Below, piece by piece: positions 1 to 8,444 of a stretch of 64,000 bases of DNA. The translations under genes and the position numbers were made by a program. Position 1 is the first letter of the stretch; each line of letters begins with the position of its first letter. The stretch is from Oscillospiraceae bacterium (lineage in GTDB: Bacteria; Bacillota; Clostridia; Oscillospirales; CAG-272), in contig SVTY01000006.1 of the NCBI GenBank assembly GCA_015063535.1, positions 1-64,000 of the forward strand, read 5' to 3'. Below the pieces are notes generated by a model that saw only the letters and a program-made list of their open reading frames with translations, had not been told where the DNA came from and searched no databases.

Positions 1-60
1 CGAGGACGTCTGTCCCTACCATTCATGTGTGTGCGAACATAGAGGGAAATACGCACAAAC
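1..60. repeat. Partial copy of the dispersed GGACGCCTGTCCC repeat
   Basis: Bases 1-20 match the core of a short repeat found several more times in this window (near 47620, 47765, 55231-55400, 55462 and 59545). It is followed by the GTGTGTGCGAACA tract that also follows the copies at 47620 and 47765. The left part of the element is cut off by the window edge. The core GGGAC-GCCT-GTCCC can fold into a short hairpin. No gene is seen in 1-205. Confidence 0.75.
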
Positions 61-117
61 CCGTAGGGCGGTTGCTTGTTCACGGCGAATAAACAAACAA
101 CAAATTTATGATCCAAA

Positions 118-173
118 TTCGGGCAGGGCTTCTGCCGATCCGACCGACAGACGGTTCTGTCCGAATTTTGATA
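118..173 (+). ncRNA. Candidate structured leader motif, copy 1
   Basis: An outer stem pairs 118-126 with 157-165 (TTCGGGCAG with CTGTCCGAA, one G-U pair). It encloses the conserved core GCCGATCCGACCGACA and is followed by TTTTGATA. Related copies lie at 1765-1818 and 6773-6827, each just upstream of an exported-protein gene. An inner stem (TCTG with CAGA here) changes on both sides between copies while the core is kept, which looks like compensatory change. It ends about 33 bases before the ATG of the lipoprotein gene. It is unlikely to be a simple terminator because no long T-run follows. RNA function is inferred. Confidence 0.5.
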
Positions 174-205
174 CATACTGCGTTTTTAAAAAAGGAGGAA
201 AAACG

Positions 206-1717
206 ATGAAAAAGAACGCAATGAAGCTGATATCGCTGGCCTTGGTGCTTCTGATGCTTTTTGCCTGCTTTGCGGCATGTAAGAAGAAGGACGGAGCGAC
301 CGATGCCGACGGTACGGAATCCCAAGCCGGCGACGTTGCCGGCGGCACAACGGCACAGGGCGATGCCACAGATTCCTTGGAGAACGGTCCCGAGACCGAT
401 GAGCAGGGATACGTCAAGGACACACTTCCCGAGACCTATGACTGGGAAGGCGCAGACTTTGACATTCTCCAGTGGAAGATCGGTCACGACTTTGTGGTCG
501 GCGCCGAAGCGACAGCCAACGCCATCAACCGTGTGAAGTTCCAAAGCCAAAAGGCGGTAGAGGAACGCTTCAAGGTGAAGATCAAGGTTCACGAGGAGGA
601 TGACGGCTGGGGCAACGACACGTTGGTTGGTGCCTTAGAGGCATCTGTTTCGGTGGGAAGCGGCACCTATGATATGGTAAGCCACTATTCCGACTCGGCG
701 GGACGTGCCATCACCAACAAGCTGTGCATGAATCTGAATGCCCTGCCGTATGTGGACTTTGAAAAGCCCTGGTGGCCTCAGCACCTGCTGGAATCGGCGA
801 CCATTGGCGAGAAGATGTACTACTGCGGCGGCGACATCAACGGCGAGAACCTGATGCGCTACATCTGCACGACCTATGTTAACCTTGACATGTATGAGGA
901 GTATCACATCGAGGAGCTTGTGGACGGCAGAACCATCTTTGAGGTGGTGGACGACGGCGACTGGACGATCGAGACCTTCAAGACGATGGCACTGGGAACC
1001 ACGGGCAACGATGAGACCATCTACGGCTTTACCGTGGTGGATGGCGTATACGCCGATGCCCTCCTGTATTCGGGCGGCTTCTCTCTGATCAAGTCCGAGA
1101 ACGGCGTCCTGACGCTGAACGAAAAGCTGTCGCACGGCACCATGTCCACATGGCTGGAGGCATGTCAGGAGCTTTTGTCGGAAACGCATGCCGATACGGC
1201 GTATGATGTCGGCGCCGCCTTCAAGGAAAACAGATCCCTGTTCGCCGGCGACGAGGAGCTGACCTTCGCGGAGGAGCTTTCCTCGACGGGTACCGTAAAC
1301 TTCTCGGTGCTTCCCATGCCCAAGTACGACTCCGACCAGGAGAACTACTACACCTGTCAGGCGGTCTTCTCCAGCCTGATCACCGTTCCTGCGGATGTGA
1401 AGGATACGGATATGGCGGGTATGATCGTAGAGGGAATTGCTTCTCAGAACCACCGTGTGGTGAAGGATGTGGTCTACTACGACATCTTCCAGGCTCGGTA
1501 CGCATCTCCCGAGGAAGCAGACGGCGCTCGGATGTTTGACATCTTGTACGCATCGGTCGTATTCGACGTAGGCAGAGTATTCAACCACAACGGCTTCAAC
1601 AGCTTTATTTGGCGTCATACTGTTGGCGATGCCCAAAAGGAATGGACTTCGGTCTATCAGGAAAATGTCGACATATTTGTGACCGCTATCAATGACCTGT
1701 ATGTAGCTCTTGGCTGA
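206..1717 (+). CDS. Extracellular solute-binding lipoprotein (family 1-like), paralogue A
   Basis: A 503-residue predicted substrate-binding lipoprotein of an ABC-type sugar importer. The ATG at 206 is chosen because AAAGGAGG lies directly upstream and the paralogue at 6864 starts equivalently. Residues 1-25 are a lipoprotein signal ending in FAAC (Cys25), followed by a low-complexity Asp/Glu/Thr/Gly linker to about residue 75. The rest has the long alpha/beta body of family-1 binding proteins. It is close to identical over long stretches with the protein at 6864-8372 and differs mainly in the 330-400 region. No permease or ATPase gene is next to it, so the ligand and partner transporter are unknown. 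Binding-protein assignment rests on overall resemblance; the sugar ligand is inference. Confidence 0.8.
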   Translation: MKKNAMKLISLALVLLMLFACFAACKKKDGATDADGTESQAGDVAGGTTAQGDATDSLENGPETDEQGYVKDTLPETYDWEGADFDILQWKIGHDFVVGAEATANAINRVKFQSQKAVEERFKVKIKVHEEDDGWGNDTLVGALEASVSVGSGTYDMVSHYSDSAGRAITNKLCMNLNALPYVDFEKPWWPQHLLESATIGEKMYYCGGDINGENLMRYICTTYVNLDMYEEYHIEELVDGRTIFEVVDDGDWTIETFKTMALGTTGNDETIYGFTVVDGVYADALLYSGGFSLIKSENGVLTLNEKLSHGTMSTWLEACQELLSETHADTAYDVGAAFKENRSLFAGDEELTFAEELSSTGTVNFSVLPMPKYDSDQENYYTCQAVFSSLITVPADVKDTDMAGMIVEGIASQNHRVVKDVVYYDIFQARYASPEEADGARMFDILYASVVFDVGRVFNHNGFNSFIWRHTVGDAQKEWTSVYQENVDIFVTAINDLYVALG

Positions 1718-1764
1718 TAAAAAAGATAAAAAATAAAAAAATAAAAAACAAAAAGAATCAAAGC

Positions 1765-1818
1765 TTCGGGCAGGACGCTTGCCGATCCGACCGACAAATG
1801 CTCTGCCCGAATTTTGAT
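1765..1818 (+). ncRNA. Candidate structured leader motif, copy 2
   Basis: The outer stem is perfect here: TTCGGGCAG (1765-1773) pairs with CTGCCCGAA (1803-1811). The core GCCGATCCGACCGACA is identical to copy 1, and TTTTGATA follows. The flanking inner arm differs from copy 1 (GCTTG with CAA-TGC), again allowing pairing. It sits 38 bases upstream of the GLUG-repeat gene start. Confidence 0.5.
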
Positions 1819-1855
1819 AAAAAAACAAATCAATAAATAGAGAGGAAAAACTATC

Positions 1856-3445
1856 ATGAAAAGAAAACTAATTTGTTTGGCTCTTTCCGTTGTCATGTTG
1901 CTCAGCATTCTTCCCCTCGCAATTTTCGCAGCGGAGGAGACCACTGCTCCTATTACCGAATACGGCACCACGACTGCCGATTGGTATACCATCGGCACGG
2001 TTGCCGAGCTGAACTGGTTTATCGAAAAAGAGAGTACTTCCAGTTTCACCTGCAATGTTCGTTTGATCGAAAATATTGACTATACTGCGGAAGGTGCTAC
2101 GGCTCCGACTGCTGCGCCTCGGGCAGAGTATTCCGAGTTTACCGGCACGTTTGACGGAAACGACAAGACCATCAAGGGAGCAACAACGGTGATTCTTTGT
2201 TGCATTAACGGAACGTCCACCGTCAAGGATCTGACACTGCTTGATTCGACGGTTGAAGTAGGGGATTATGGCGGAGTACTGGCTACCGATATGTGGGGTA
2301 GCGGAAATACCGTTACTGTCGAAAACGTTCAAGTGAAAAACGCTACCGTGACAGGCGTAAGCTCTGCTGCTCGCTTTGGCGGATTGATCGGTACGATTTG
2401 GGATAAGGGCGACTTTACCTTGAAAGTGACCAATTGTACGGTTAGCGGTACGACGACCTTGGGTTCTGGTGTGAACAACTTGATCGGTGCGGCTGCTTTC
2501 GTAGGCTTCTTCCGTGGCAATGCCGGCGGCACGTGTACCGTTAATTTCACCGATTGCGTAGCTGACATGGATTTCAACGTTGCAGCGGGCAATAGCGTAG
2601 GTGTAGCCGGATTTATCGGCAACAGCTATTCGAATATCAAGAGTGGCTCTACTGCTACTTTTACAAACTGTGTGAATTACGGCGATATTACGTCTGCCAC
2701 GAACAAGCCTGTGGCGGGCTTCTCCACGCTGAAAATCATTAATATTGCAATGACGAACTGCGTAAACTTCGGTACTATGACCAGTACTGACGCAAACGGT
2801 CTTGTCAACGACACTACGGGAACCATTACCCTGACCGACTGCTACGATACGGCTGAGGCTGTTGCCGTTCCTACGGACAAGGGCGATTATGCCGCTTGCG
2901 ATATCGCAGTTGCCGATGCTCAGGGCTACAAGGCAGCCGCAACCTTTGCGGATTGGAGCTTCGGAACCGACTGGATGCTGACCAACGGCTATCCCGTACC
3001 CGCTTCTATCTTTGAAGCAACCGCTAAGGCACAGAACGATAAGGCAATCGTTTATGAGGGCGTTCAGTACACCGAAGCCAACGAGAATGCCTTCAACGTT
3101 CGGTTCGTGGCAACCATCAGCGAGGAGACCTTTGCCGCCGCACAGCAGATCGGCTATGACGTCGTTATGGTCGAGGCAGGCAAGGCTCCCGTAGGAGCTA
3201 CCTTCACCTCCGATACCGTTTACAAGTCTCTTGTTGGCTATGAGGAGGATGAGCAGGTCGTTTACAATGCCGAGGAGTTCGGCGGCGACTACCTGAGCGC
3301 TATTGCTATCAACAACGTGACCGCAAGCGGAACCGTTACGCTGATCGTCAGACCCTATGTTCTGACCGAGGCAGGCACGCAGGCAGGTATTCCCGTCGCT
3401 TGCGTATTCACCGAAGGCGCACTGGTTGCCCAGTACGCATATTGA
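1856..3445 (+). CDS. Exported GLUG-repeat protein, paralogue A
   Basis: A 529-residue exported protein. Residues 1-25 are a classical signal peptide ending near AIFA. Residues from about 80 to 330 carry irregular repeats of the GLUG / right-handed beta-helix type, with recurring NCVNYGDIT-like and GGLIG-like turns ending in a DCYDTAEA segment. The last 130 residues form a separate domain starting near NVRFVATISEE and ending VAQYAY, a type often seen at the C-terminus of secreted clostridial proteins but with no function known to me. A second copy lies at 3834-5429. There is no LPXTG anchor or dockerin. A surface adhesin or glycan-binding role is inference. Confidence 0.7.
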   Translation: MKRKLICLALSVVMLLSILPLAIFAAEETTAPITEYGTTTADWYTIGTVAELNWFIEKESTSSFTCNVRLIENIDYTAEGATAPTAAPRAEYSEFTGTFDGNDKTIKGATTVILCCINGTSTVKDLTLLDSTVEVGDYGGVLATDMWGSGNTVTVENVQVKNATVTGVSSAARFGGLIGTIWDKGDFTLKVTNCTVSGTTTLGSGVNNLIGAAAFVGFFRGNAGGTCTVNFTDCVADMDFNVAAGNSVGVAGFIGNSYSNIKSGSTATFTNCVNYGDITSATNKPVAGFSTLKIINIAMTNCVNFGTMTSTDANGLVNDTTGTITLTDCYDTAEAVAVPTDKGDYAACDIAVADAQGYKAAATFADWSFGTDWMLTNGYPVPASIFEATAKAQNDKAIVYEGVQYTEANENAFNVRFVATISEETFAAAQQIGYDVVMVEAGKAPVGATFTSDTVYKSLVGYEEDEQVVYNAEEFGGDYLSAIAINNVTASGTVTLIVRPYVLTEAGTQAGIPVACVFTEGALVAQYAY

Positions 3446-3464
3446 GAATAAGGAGGATGAAGCA

Positions 3465-3638
3465 ATGATGAAACAATTCTATGTACAGCCCTCCGCAGAG
3501 CTTTTGGCTCTGATGACCGAGGATGTGATCACCGCCAGCGGTGAGAACGCTTTTGGCTTTAAGTTTACACAGAGCGGAGCCGGTATTTCCGATGTGACCC
3601 CCGGTTCCTTCAACGACAGCTTCGAGTTCGATTGGTAA
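3465..3638 (+). CDS. Small 57-residue protein of unknown function
   Basis: The ATG at 3465 follows a perfect AGGAGG (3451-3456); a second ATG lies at 3468. The product is acidic at its C-terminus (FEFDW) and has the segment YVQPSAELLALMTEDVITAS, which resembles a small-protein type seen in anaerobes (a YxxPxxExL...EDVxTASG pattern) of unestablished role. It lacks cysteines, a signal peptide and a membrane helix. It lies 19 bases after the GLUG-repeat gene and so is probably co-transcribed with it. A peptide precursor or a small accessory protein are both possible; neither is shown. Confidence 0.6.
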   Translation: MMKQFYVQPSAELLALMTEDVITASGENAFGFKFTQSGAGISDVTPGSFNDSFEFDW

Positions 3639-3682
3639 TACGTTTCGAGGCATAAAACACATTTTTGCGACGTTTGCTTCCT

Positions 3683-3715
3683 TTTGCACAGGGTGCAAAA
3701 GGAAGCACTCAGGTA
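3683..3715 (+). terminator. Hairpin after the small ORF
   Basis: TGCTTCCTTTTGCA pairs with TGCAAAAGGAAGCA around a short loop, giving a long near-perfect stem. A T-run appears somewhat later (3721-3730). It probably ends the 1856-3638 transcript. A second short hairpin (CCCGCA/TGCGGG) lies near 3749. Confidence 0.55.
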
Positions 3716-3833
3716 CCATTGATTTTTTTAGCAAAACGAAGGACTTCCCGCAGTCGGATTGCGGGGAGTCCGAAACAAGAACGAATTTCGTTCTTCCTTG
3801 GCTTTTCTTTATTTTTATGAGAAAGGATTTTTT

Positions 3834-5429
3834 ATGATGAAAAGGAAACTGATTTGTCTGGCTCTTTCCGTTGTTATGCTGCTGGGAATTCTTCCCCTCG
3901 CAATTTTCGCAACGGAGGAGACCACTGCTCCTATTACCCAATACGGCACCGAGACTGCCGATTGGTATACCATCGGCACGGTTGCCGAGCTGAACCATTT
4001 TATCCAAATGGAAAAGGGTTCCGCAAATCTCAACTGTAATATTCGTTTGACGGCTGACATTGACTATACCGCAGAGGGTGCTACGGCTCCCACTTCTGCG
4101 CCTCAGGCGGAATGTTCCATGTGGCAGGGTACGTTTGACGGAAACAACAAGACCATCAAGGGTGCGAAGACTGCGATTCTTTGCTGTATTCAGGGAACCT
4201 CCACGGTTAAAAATCTGACTCTGCTTGATTCCACGATCGCAGCAGGTCAGTATGACGGAGTATTGGCTACTGATATCTGGGGACCGAGTACCATTACCAT
4301 CCAAAACGTGCATGTGAAAAATGCTACGCTGACGAATGCGCAAATCGCCGCTCGTTTGGGTTTGATCGGTACCTCTTGGGGTAAGGGGAACATTACCCTG
4401 AACGTAAGCGACTGTACGGTAGAAGGTACAGCGACCTTTGGCGCCAATTTGACCGGAGTGTGTGCCGCAGCTACTTACTTGGGCTTCATTCGCAGCTACG
4501 GTGCATATACCTATGCGTTTAATTTTTCTAACTGTATCGCCGCTATGGATTTTACGCTTGCTAACAATAACGGCACCGGCGTTTCGGGCTTCTTGGGACA
4601 AAAGTGGGGCTCGGAGGACCTGTCCGGCTTGACCGCTACGTTTACGAACTGTGTGAACTACGGTGATATTACAAACACCTCAACAGGTCCCGTGGCAGGA
4701 TTTTCCGCTGTGAAGGACGGTAATGTGGTTATGACGGATTGCGTGAACTTCGGCGATATTACAGGTGCTGACGCAAACGGTCTTGTCAACGATACCACGG
4801 GAACCGTTACGCTGACCGACTGCTACGATACGGCTGAGGCTGTTGCCGTTCCTACGGGCAAGGGCGACTATGCATCGGTAGACATTTCGGCGGCTTCCGC
4901 TCAGGGCTATGCCGCCGCCACCACCTTTGCGGATTGGAGCTTCGGAACCGACTGGATGCTGACCAACAGCTATCCCGTACCCGCCTCCTTGCTTGACCTT
5001 GCTCCGAAGGGTCAGAGCGAAAATGCCATCGTGTATGAGGGCGTTCAGTACACCGCCGAAGCGGAGGGAATCTTTAACGTTCGGTTTGTGACGACCATCA
5101 GCGAGGAGACCTTTGATACCTCCGCAGAGATTGGCTATGAGGTCATCGTTGTGGAAGAGGGCAAGGCAGGCAAGAGCCTGAACCGCTCCACCGACACTGT
5201 TTACGAGTCTCTGACCGGCTGGGTGGAGGGTGAACGGGTCGTTTACCATGCCGAGGACTTTGATGGCGATTATCTGAGCGCTGTTGCGATCAACGGCGTT
5301 ACCGCAACCAAAACGGTTACGATCATCGTCAGACCCTATGTTTTGGATGCACTCGGCAATACCCAAAACGGCTTACCTGTGGCGTGCGTCTTTACCGATG
5401 GCGCACTGGTCGCTCAGTATGCATATTAA
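3834..5429 (+). CDS. Exported GLUG-repeat protein, paralogue B
   Basis: A 531-residue paralogue of the protein at 1856-3445 with the same plan: signal peptide, beta-helix/GLUG repeat region, a near-identical DCYDTAEAVAVPT segment and the same C-terminal domain ending VAQYAY. The start at 3834 (or the adjacent ATG at 3837) follows GAAAGGA; a longer reading upstream lacks a ribosome site. Sequence similarity is highest in the signal peptide and the region around DCYDTAEA and lower in the repeats, as expected for an old tandem duplication with a diversifying surface region. The leader motif found before paralogue A is absent here. Function is not known. Confidence 0.7.
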   Translation: MMKRKLICLALSVVMLLGILPLAIFATEETTAPITQYGTETADWYTIGTVAELNHFIQMEKGSANLNCNIRLTADIDYTAEGATAPTSAPQAECSMWQGTFDGNNKTIKGAKTAILCCIQGTSTVKNLTLLDSTIAAGQYDGVLATDIWGPSTITIQNVHVKNATLTNAQIAARLGLIGTSWGKGNITLNVSDCTVEGTATFGANLTGVCAAATYLGFIRSYGAYTYAFNFSNCIAAMDFTLANNNGTGVSGFLGQKWGSEDLSGLTATFTNCVNYGDITNTSTGPVAGFSAVKDGNVVMTDCVNFGDITGADANGLVNDTTGTVTLTDCYDTAEAVAVPTGKGDYASVDISAASAQGYAAATTFADWSFGTDWMLTNSYPVPASLLDLAPKGQSENAIVYEGVQYTAEAEGIFNVRFVTTISEETFDTSAEIGYEVIVVEEGKAGKSLNRSTDTVYESLTGWVEGERVVYHAEDFDGDYLSAVAINGVTATKTVTIIVRPYVLDALGNTQNGLPVACVFTDGALVAQYAY

Positions 5430-5443
5430 GCAAGGAGGATCTT

Positions 5444-6703
5444 ATGAAATACATGAATAAAAGACTTTTTGCAATTCTTGCGGCTCTTTTGTGTCTGTCC
5501 CTTTGCCTGACGTTTGTCGGTTGCGGTGACGACCCGAATGAGGGCGAGACGGCAAATACGGCGGCAGGTACCGCTGCCGGTACCGAAGCCTCCACCGATA
5601 CCTCCGCTCCCGATGCGACCACGCCTCCCGATGATGATGACGACGAAAAAGAGCCTTCCGCTCCTGCCACAAAGACCGAATTGCCACTGGATGACATTGT
5701 GGAAAACGTGCGGATGCTGAACAGCAGAGACAGAGCCGCCTACGGAGAGATCTCCTGCGACTTTATCGGCTCCGGCATCGCCTTCCGCCTGAACAATGCG
5801 GGCGGCGACGTGACGGTAGATTACACGCTGTCGGCGGATGCCTCCTGCACCTTCCTTGTGAAGGTGGACGGACAGCCCTTCAATATGAACGGCTCTCCCT
5901 ATATCGTGGTCAGCGAGGCAATGGGAACTATGACGATCGCAGGACTTCCTACGGGCGAGCATGACATTGAGCTTGTGAAGGTAAGCGGCTATGCGCAGGG
6001 CTGTGCGCTCTTGCACAAGCTGACCTTCTTTGGCACGCTGGTGGAAAAGGCGGCTCCTTCGACGGAGGACTTCAAAATTGAGATTCTCGATGAGAATGCC
6101 CTGAACATCGCTGTTGCCGACGGAAAGGGAAGCGATGCGACCCTGTCTTATGCGGCACTGCTGGATGGATACGAGGCAGAGATCTCTATGCTTGACTTCG
6201 GGGATGCGGGCTTGCTTGGCACTGCCGATACGGTCATTGACCGCTATCCGTTGCGCTCTCCCGACCGCTCTGCGTCGGAGCAGTACGACTTCTCCGATCC
6301 CGCAAATTTGGTTATCGTCAATATCGGTGCGGTGGATTACGCCGCTTCCGAGACACCTGCTGACAATGCGGATGCCTTTGCGGAGAAATACCGTGGGCTT
6401 TTGAACCTGATCCGTGCGAAGAACGGAATGAACTGCCGCATTCTTTGCCTGTATTCCGCAGGCGAGGGCTACGGTGAGCAGATTCAGTCTGTGTGCGATT
6501 CCATGCCTAACGGTATCTACTCCATGGCGATTCCTGCGGATTATCTTGCGGACGGCGTGCTGAGTGCCGCCGAGCTGGAGCCGCAGAAGGAGGCACTCAA
6601 GGCCCTGATCGACACTATTATTGAGGATATCAATACGGTTCGTGAGCTGAAAGCAGAGCAAAGCGGTAGCGGTATTGAAATCAATTACAGCGAATTTGCG
6701 TAA
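5444..6703 (+). CDS. Lipoprotein with CE2-like jelly-roll and degenerate SGNH domain
   Basis: A 419-residue lipoprotein: Cys27 follows FVG, then comes a Thr/Ala/Asp linker with a run of Asp-Glu near residue 65-70. Residues about 80-210 resemble the N-terminal beta-sandwich of family-2 carbohydrate esterases. The remainder resembles an SGNH hydrolase fold (NIGAVDY where GxND is expected). The usual GDS nucleophile motif is not visible at its expected place, so the protein may be catalytically dead and only bind glycans. ATG 5444 is chosen for AAGGAGG upstream; it starts 14 bases after the GLUG paralogue B stop and is probably co-transcribed. Compare the intact relative at 59620-60621. Confidence 0.55.
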   Translation: MKYMNKRLFAILAALLCLSLCLTFVGCGDDPNEGETANTAAGTAAGTEASTDTSAPDATTPPDDDDDEKEPSAPATKTELPLDDIVENVRMLNSRDRAAYGEISCDFIGSGIAFRLNNAGGDVTVDYTLSADASCTFLVKVDGQPFNMNGSPYIVVSEAMGTMTIAGLPTGEHDIELVKVSGYAQGCALLHKLTFFGTLVEKAAPSTEDFKIEILDENALNIAVADGKGSDATLSYAALLDGYEAEISMLDFGDAGLLGTADTVIDRYPLRSPDRSASEQYDFSDPANLVIVNIGAVDYAASETPADNADAFAEKYRGLLNLIRAKNGMNCRILCLYSAGEGYGEQIQSVCDSMPNGIYSMAIPADYLADGVLSAAELEPQKEALKALIDTIIEDINTVRELKAEQSGSGIEINYSEFA

Positions 6704-6724
6704 GCCAACAGAACCATAAAAACG

Positions 6725-6756
6725 GCGGCAGCCTTCGATCAATTGAAGGCTGCCGC
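6725..6756 (+). terminator. Strong hairpin after the esterase-like gene
   Basis: A perfect 12-bp stem (GCGGCAGCCTTC with GAAGGCTGCCGC) surrounds an 8-base loop. Only a weak T-rich tail follows, so it may act as an RNA-end stabiliser or a terminator. Confidence 0.6.
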
Positions 6757-6772
6757 ATTGATACAACAGAAT

Positions 6773-6827
6773 TTCGGGCGTACCGTCAGCCGATTCCACT
6801 GACAGCTGACTCTGCCCGAATCTTGAT
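6773..6827 (+). ncRNA. Candidate structured leader motif, copy 3
   Basis: The outer stem is TTCGGGC (6773-6779) with GCCCGAA (6814-6820). The core reads GCCGATTCCACTGACA, slightly diverged from copies 1 and 2. The inner arm here is GTCAG with CTGAC, a fully different but still complementary pair. CTTGATA follows, and a TTTGCGTTTAAAA-like stretch is shared with copy 1. It ends 36 bases before the lipoprotein ATG. Confidence 0.5.
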
Positions 6828-6863
6828 AAATTTTGCGTTTAAAAGAAGAAAAGGAGAACAAAA

Positions 6864-8372
6864 ATGAACAAGAACGCAATGAAATTGATATCGATGCTGT
6901 TGGTGCTTCTGATGCTTTTTACCTGCCTTGCGGCATGTAAGAAGAACGAGGCGACCGATACCGACGGTACGGAATCCCAAACCGGTGACGTTGCCGACGG
7001 CACGGCGGCACAGAGCGGCGATACGGAATCCTTGGAGAACGGCCCCGAGACCGACGATCAGGGATACATCAAGGACACGCTTCCCGAGAGCTATGACTGG
7101 GAAGGCGCAGACTTTGACATTCTCCAGTGGAAGCTCGGTCACGACTTTGTGGTCGGTGCCGAGGCTTCTGCCAGCTCCATCAACCGTGTGAAGTTCCAAA
7201 GCCAAAAGGCGGTAGAGGAACGCTTCAAGGTGAAGATCAAGGTTCACGAGGAAGATGACGGCTGGCGCAACGACACGCTGATTAGCGCCTTAGAGGCATC
7301 TGTTTCGGTAGGTAGCGGTACCTATGATATGGTAAGCCACTATACCGACTCGGCGGGACGTGCCATTACCAACAAGCTGTGCATGAATCTGAATGCTCTG
7401 CCGTATGTGGACTTTGAAAAGCCCTGGTGGCCTCAGCACTTGCTGGAATCGGCAACCATCGGTGAGAAGATGTACTACTGCGGCGGCGATATCAACGGAG
7501 AGAATCTGATTCGTTATATGTGCACCACTTACGTCAACCTTGACATGTACGAGGAATATCATATTGAAGAGCTTGTGGACGGCAGAACGATTTATGAGGT
7601 GGTTGAGGACGGCGATTGGACGATTGAGACCTTCCAGACAATGGCACTCGGTACCACGGGCAGCGACGAGAGCATCTACGGACTTACCTGGCGTGACGGC
7701 GAATATTGGGATGCCTTCCTGTATTCGGGCGGCTTCTCCCTAGTAAAGAGCGAGAACGGTGTTCTGACGATGAATGATGATCTGCAGAGTGATCGGATGG
7801 TGACATGGGTTGCCGAATGTCAGAAGCTCTTGACTCAAACTCACCCAGATACGAAGCAGGATTATGGTGTTGCCTTCAAGGAGGGCAGATCGCTGTTCGG
7901 CGGAGACGAGCATCTGACCTACGCAGAGGAGCTTGTCTCGGACGGAACCGTGAATTTTTCGGTGTTGCCCATGCCCAAGTATGACTCCGACCAGGAGCAT
8001 TACTATACCTGTGAGGGTTATTTCTCCAGCCTGATCACCGTTCCTTCGGATGTGAAGGATACGGATATGGCGGGTATGCTTGTAGAGGGGCTCGCTTCTC
8101 AGAACCACCGTGTGGTGAAGGATGTGGTTTACTACGACATCTTCCAGGCTCGGTATTCTGCGGCAGAGGATGCGAAGGGCGCCAAGATGTTCGACATTCT
8201 GTACGCCTCCGTGGTCTTTGACGTGGGCAGAGTATTCAACCACAACGGCTTCAACAGCTTTATCTTCCGTCATGTTGTGGGCGACTCGACCGCAAGCTGG
8301 ACTACTGCCTATCAAGAAAATATTGATCAATGGATCAATGGTATTAACGATCTTTATGTAGCTCTCGGTTGA
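6864..8372 (+). CDS. Extracellular solute-binding lipoprotein (family 1-like), paralogue B
   Basis: A 502-residue paralogue of the protein at 206-1717. The lipoprotein signal ends LAAC with Cys25, then an acidic linker and the binding-protein body. AAAGGAGAAC precedes the ATG. Nearly all differences from paralogue A fall in the linker and in the segment around residues 270-400 (for example WRDGEYWDAFLYSGG and LTQTHPDTKQDYG), which may change ligand choice. No permease genes adjoin. The stop codon is immediately followed by the duplicated segment that starts at 8373. Confidence 0.8.
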   Translation: MNKNAMKLISMLLVLLMLFTCLAACKKNEATDTDGTESQTGDVADGTAAQSGDTESLENGPETDDQGYIKDTLPESYDWEGADFDILQWKLGHDFVVGAEASASSINRVKFQSQKAVEERFKVKIKVHEEDDGWRNDTLISALEASVSVGSGTYDMVSHYTDSAGRAITNKLCMNLNALPYVDFEKPWWPQHLLESATIGEKMYYCGGDINGENLIRYMCTTYVNLDMYEEYHIEELVDGRTIYEVVEDGDWTIETFQTMALGTTGSDESIYGLTWRDGEYWDAFLYSGGFSLVKSENGVLTMNDDLQSDRMVTWVAECQKLLTQTHPDTKQDYGVAFKEGRSLFGGDEHLTYAEELVSDGTVNFSVLPMPKYDSDQEHYYTCEGYFSSLITVPSDVKDTDMAGMLVEGLASQNHRVVKDVVYYDIFQARYSAAEDAKGAKMFDILYASVVFDVGRVFNHNGFNSFIFRHVVGDSTASWTTAYQENIDQWINGINDLYVALG

Positions 8373-8398
8373 TTCGATCACACCGGAAGCAGAATAAC

Positions 8399-8440
8399 AA
8401 ACAGAGAAGCCGTTGCGATTGCAACGGCTTCTCTGTTGTT
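8399..8440. terminator. Duplicated bidirectional terminator hairpin
   Basis: An inverted repeat of AGAGAAGCCGTTGC with GCAACGGCTTCTCT flanked by AACA/TGTT, identical to the hairpin at 12611-12651. It would end transcription from the upstream lipoprotein gene. Confidence 0.75.
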
Positions 8441-8444
8441 TGGT

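Noticed and set aside
3..205. Upstream extension of the first lipoprotein (from position 29)
   Set aside because: The extension reads through repeat and leader motif, while the ATG at 206 has AAAGGAGG and gives the same signal peptide as the paralogue.
635..1828. 397-codon open frame on the minus strand across the first lipoprotein gene
   Set aside because: It is the antisense shadow of the solute-binding lipoprotein, lacks a ribosome site and has no recognisable domain. The same pattern holds for the long antisense frames at 23470-24672, 25403-26581, 36765-38081, 59674-61290 and 61296-62636.
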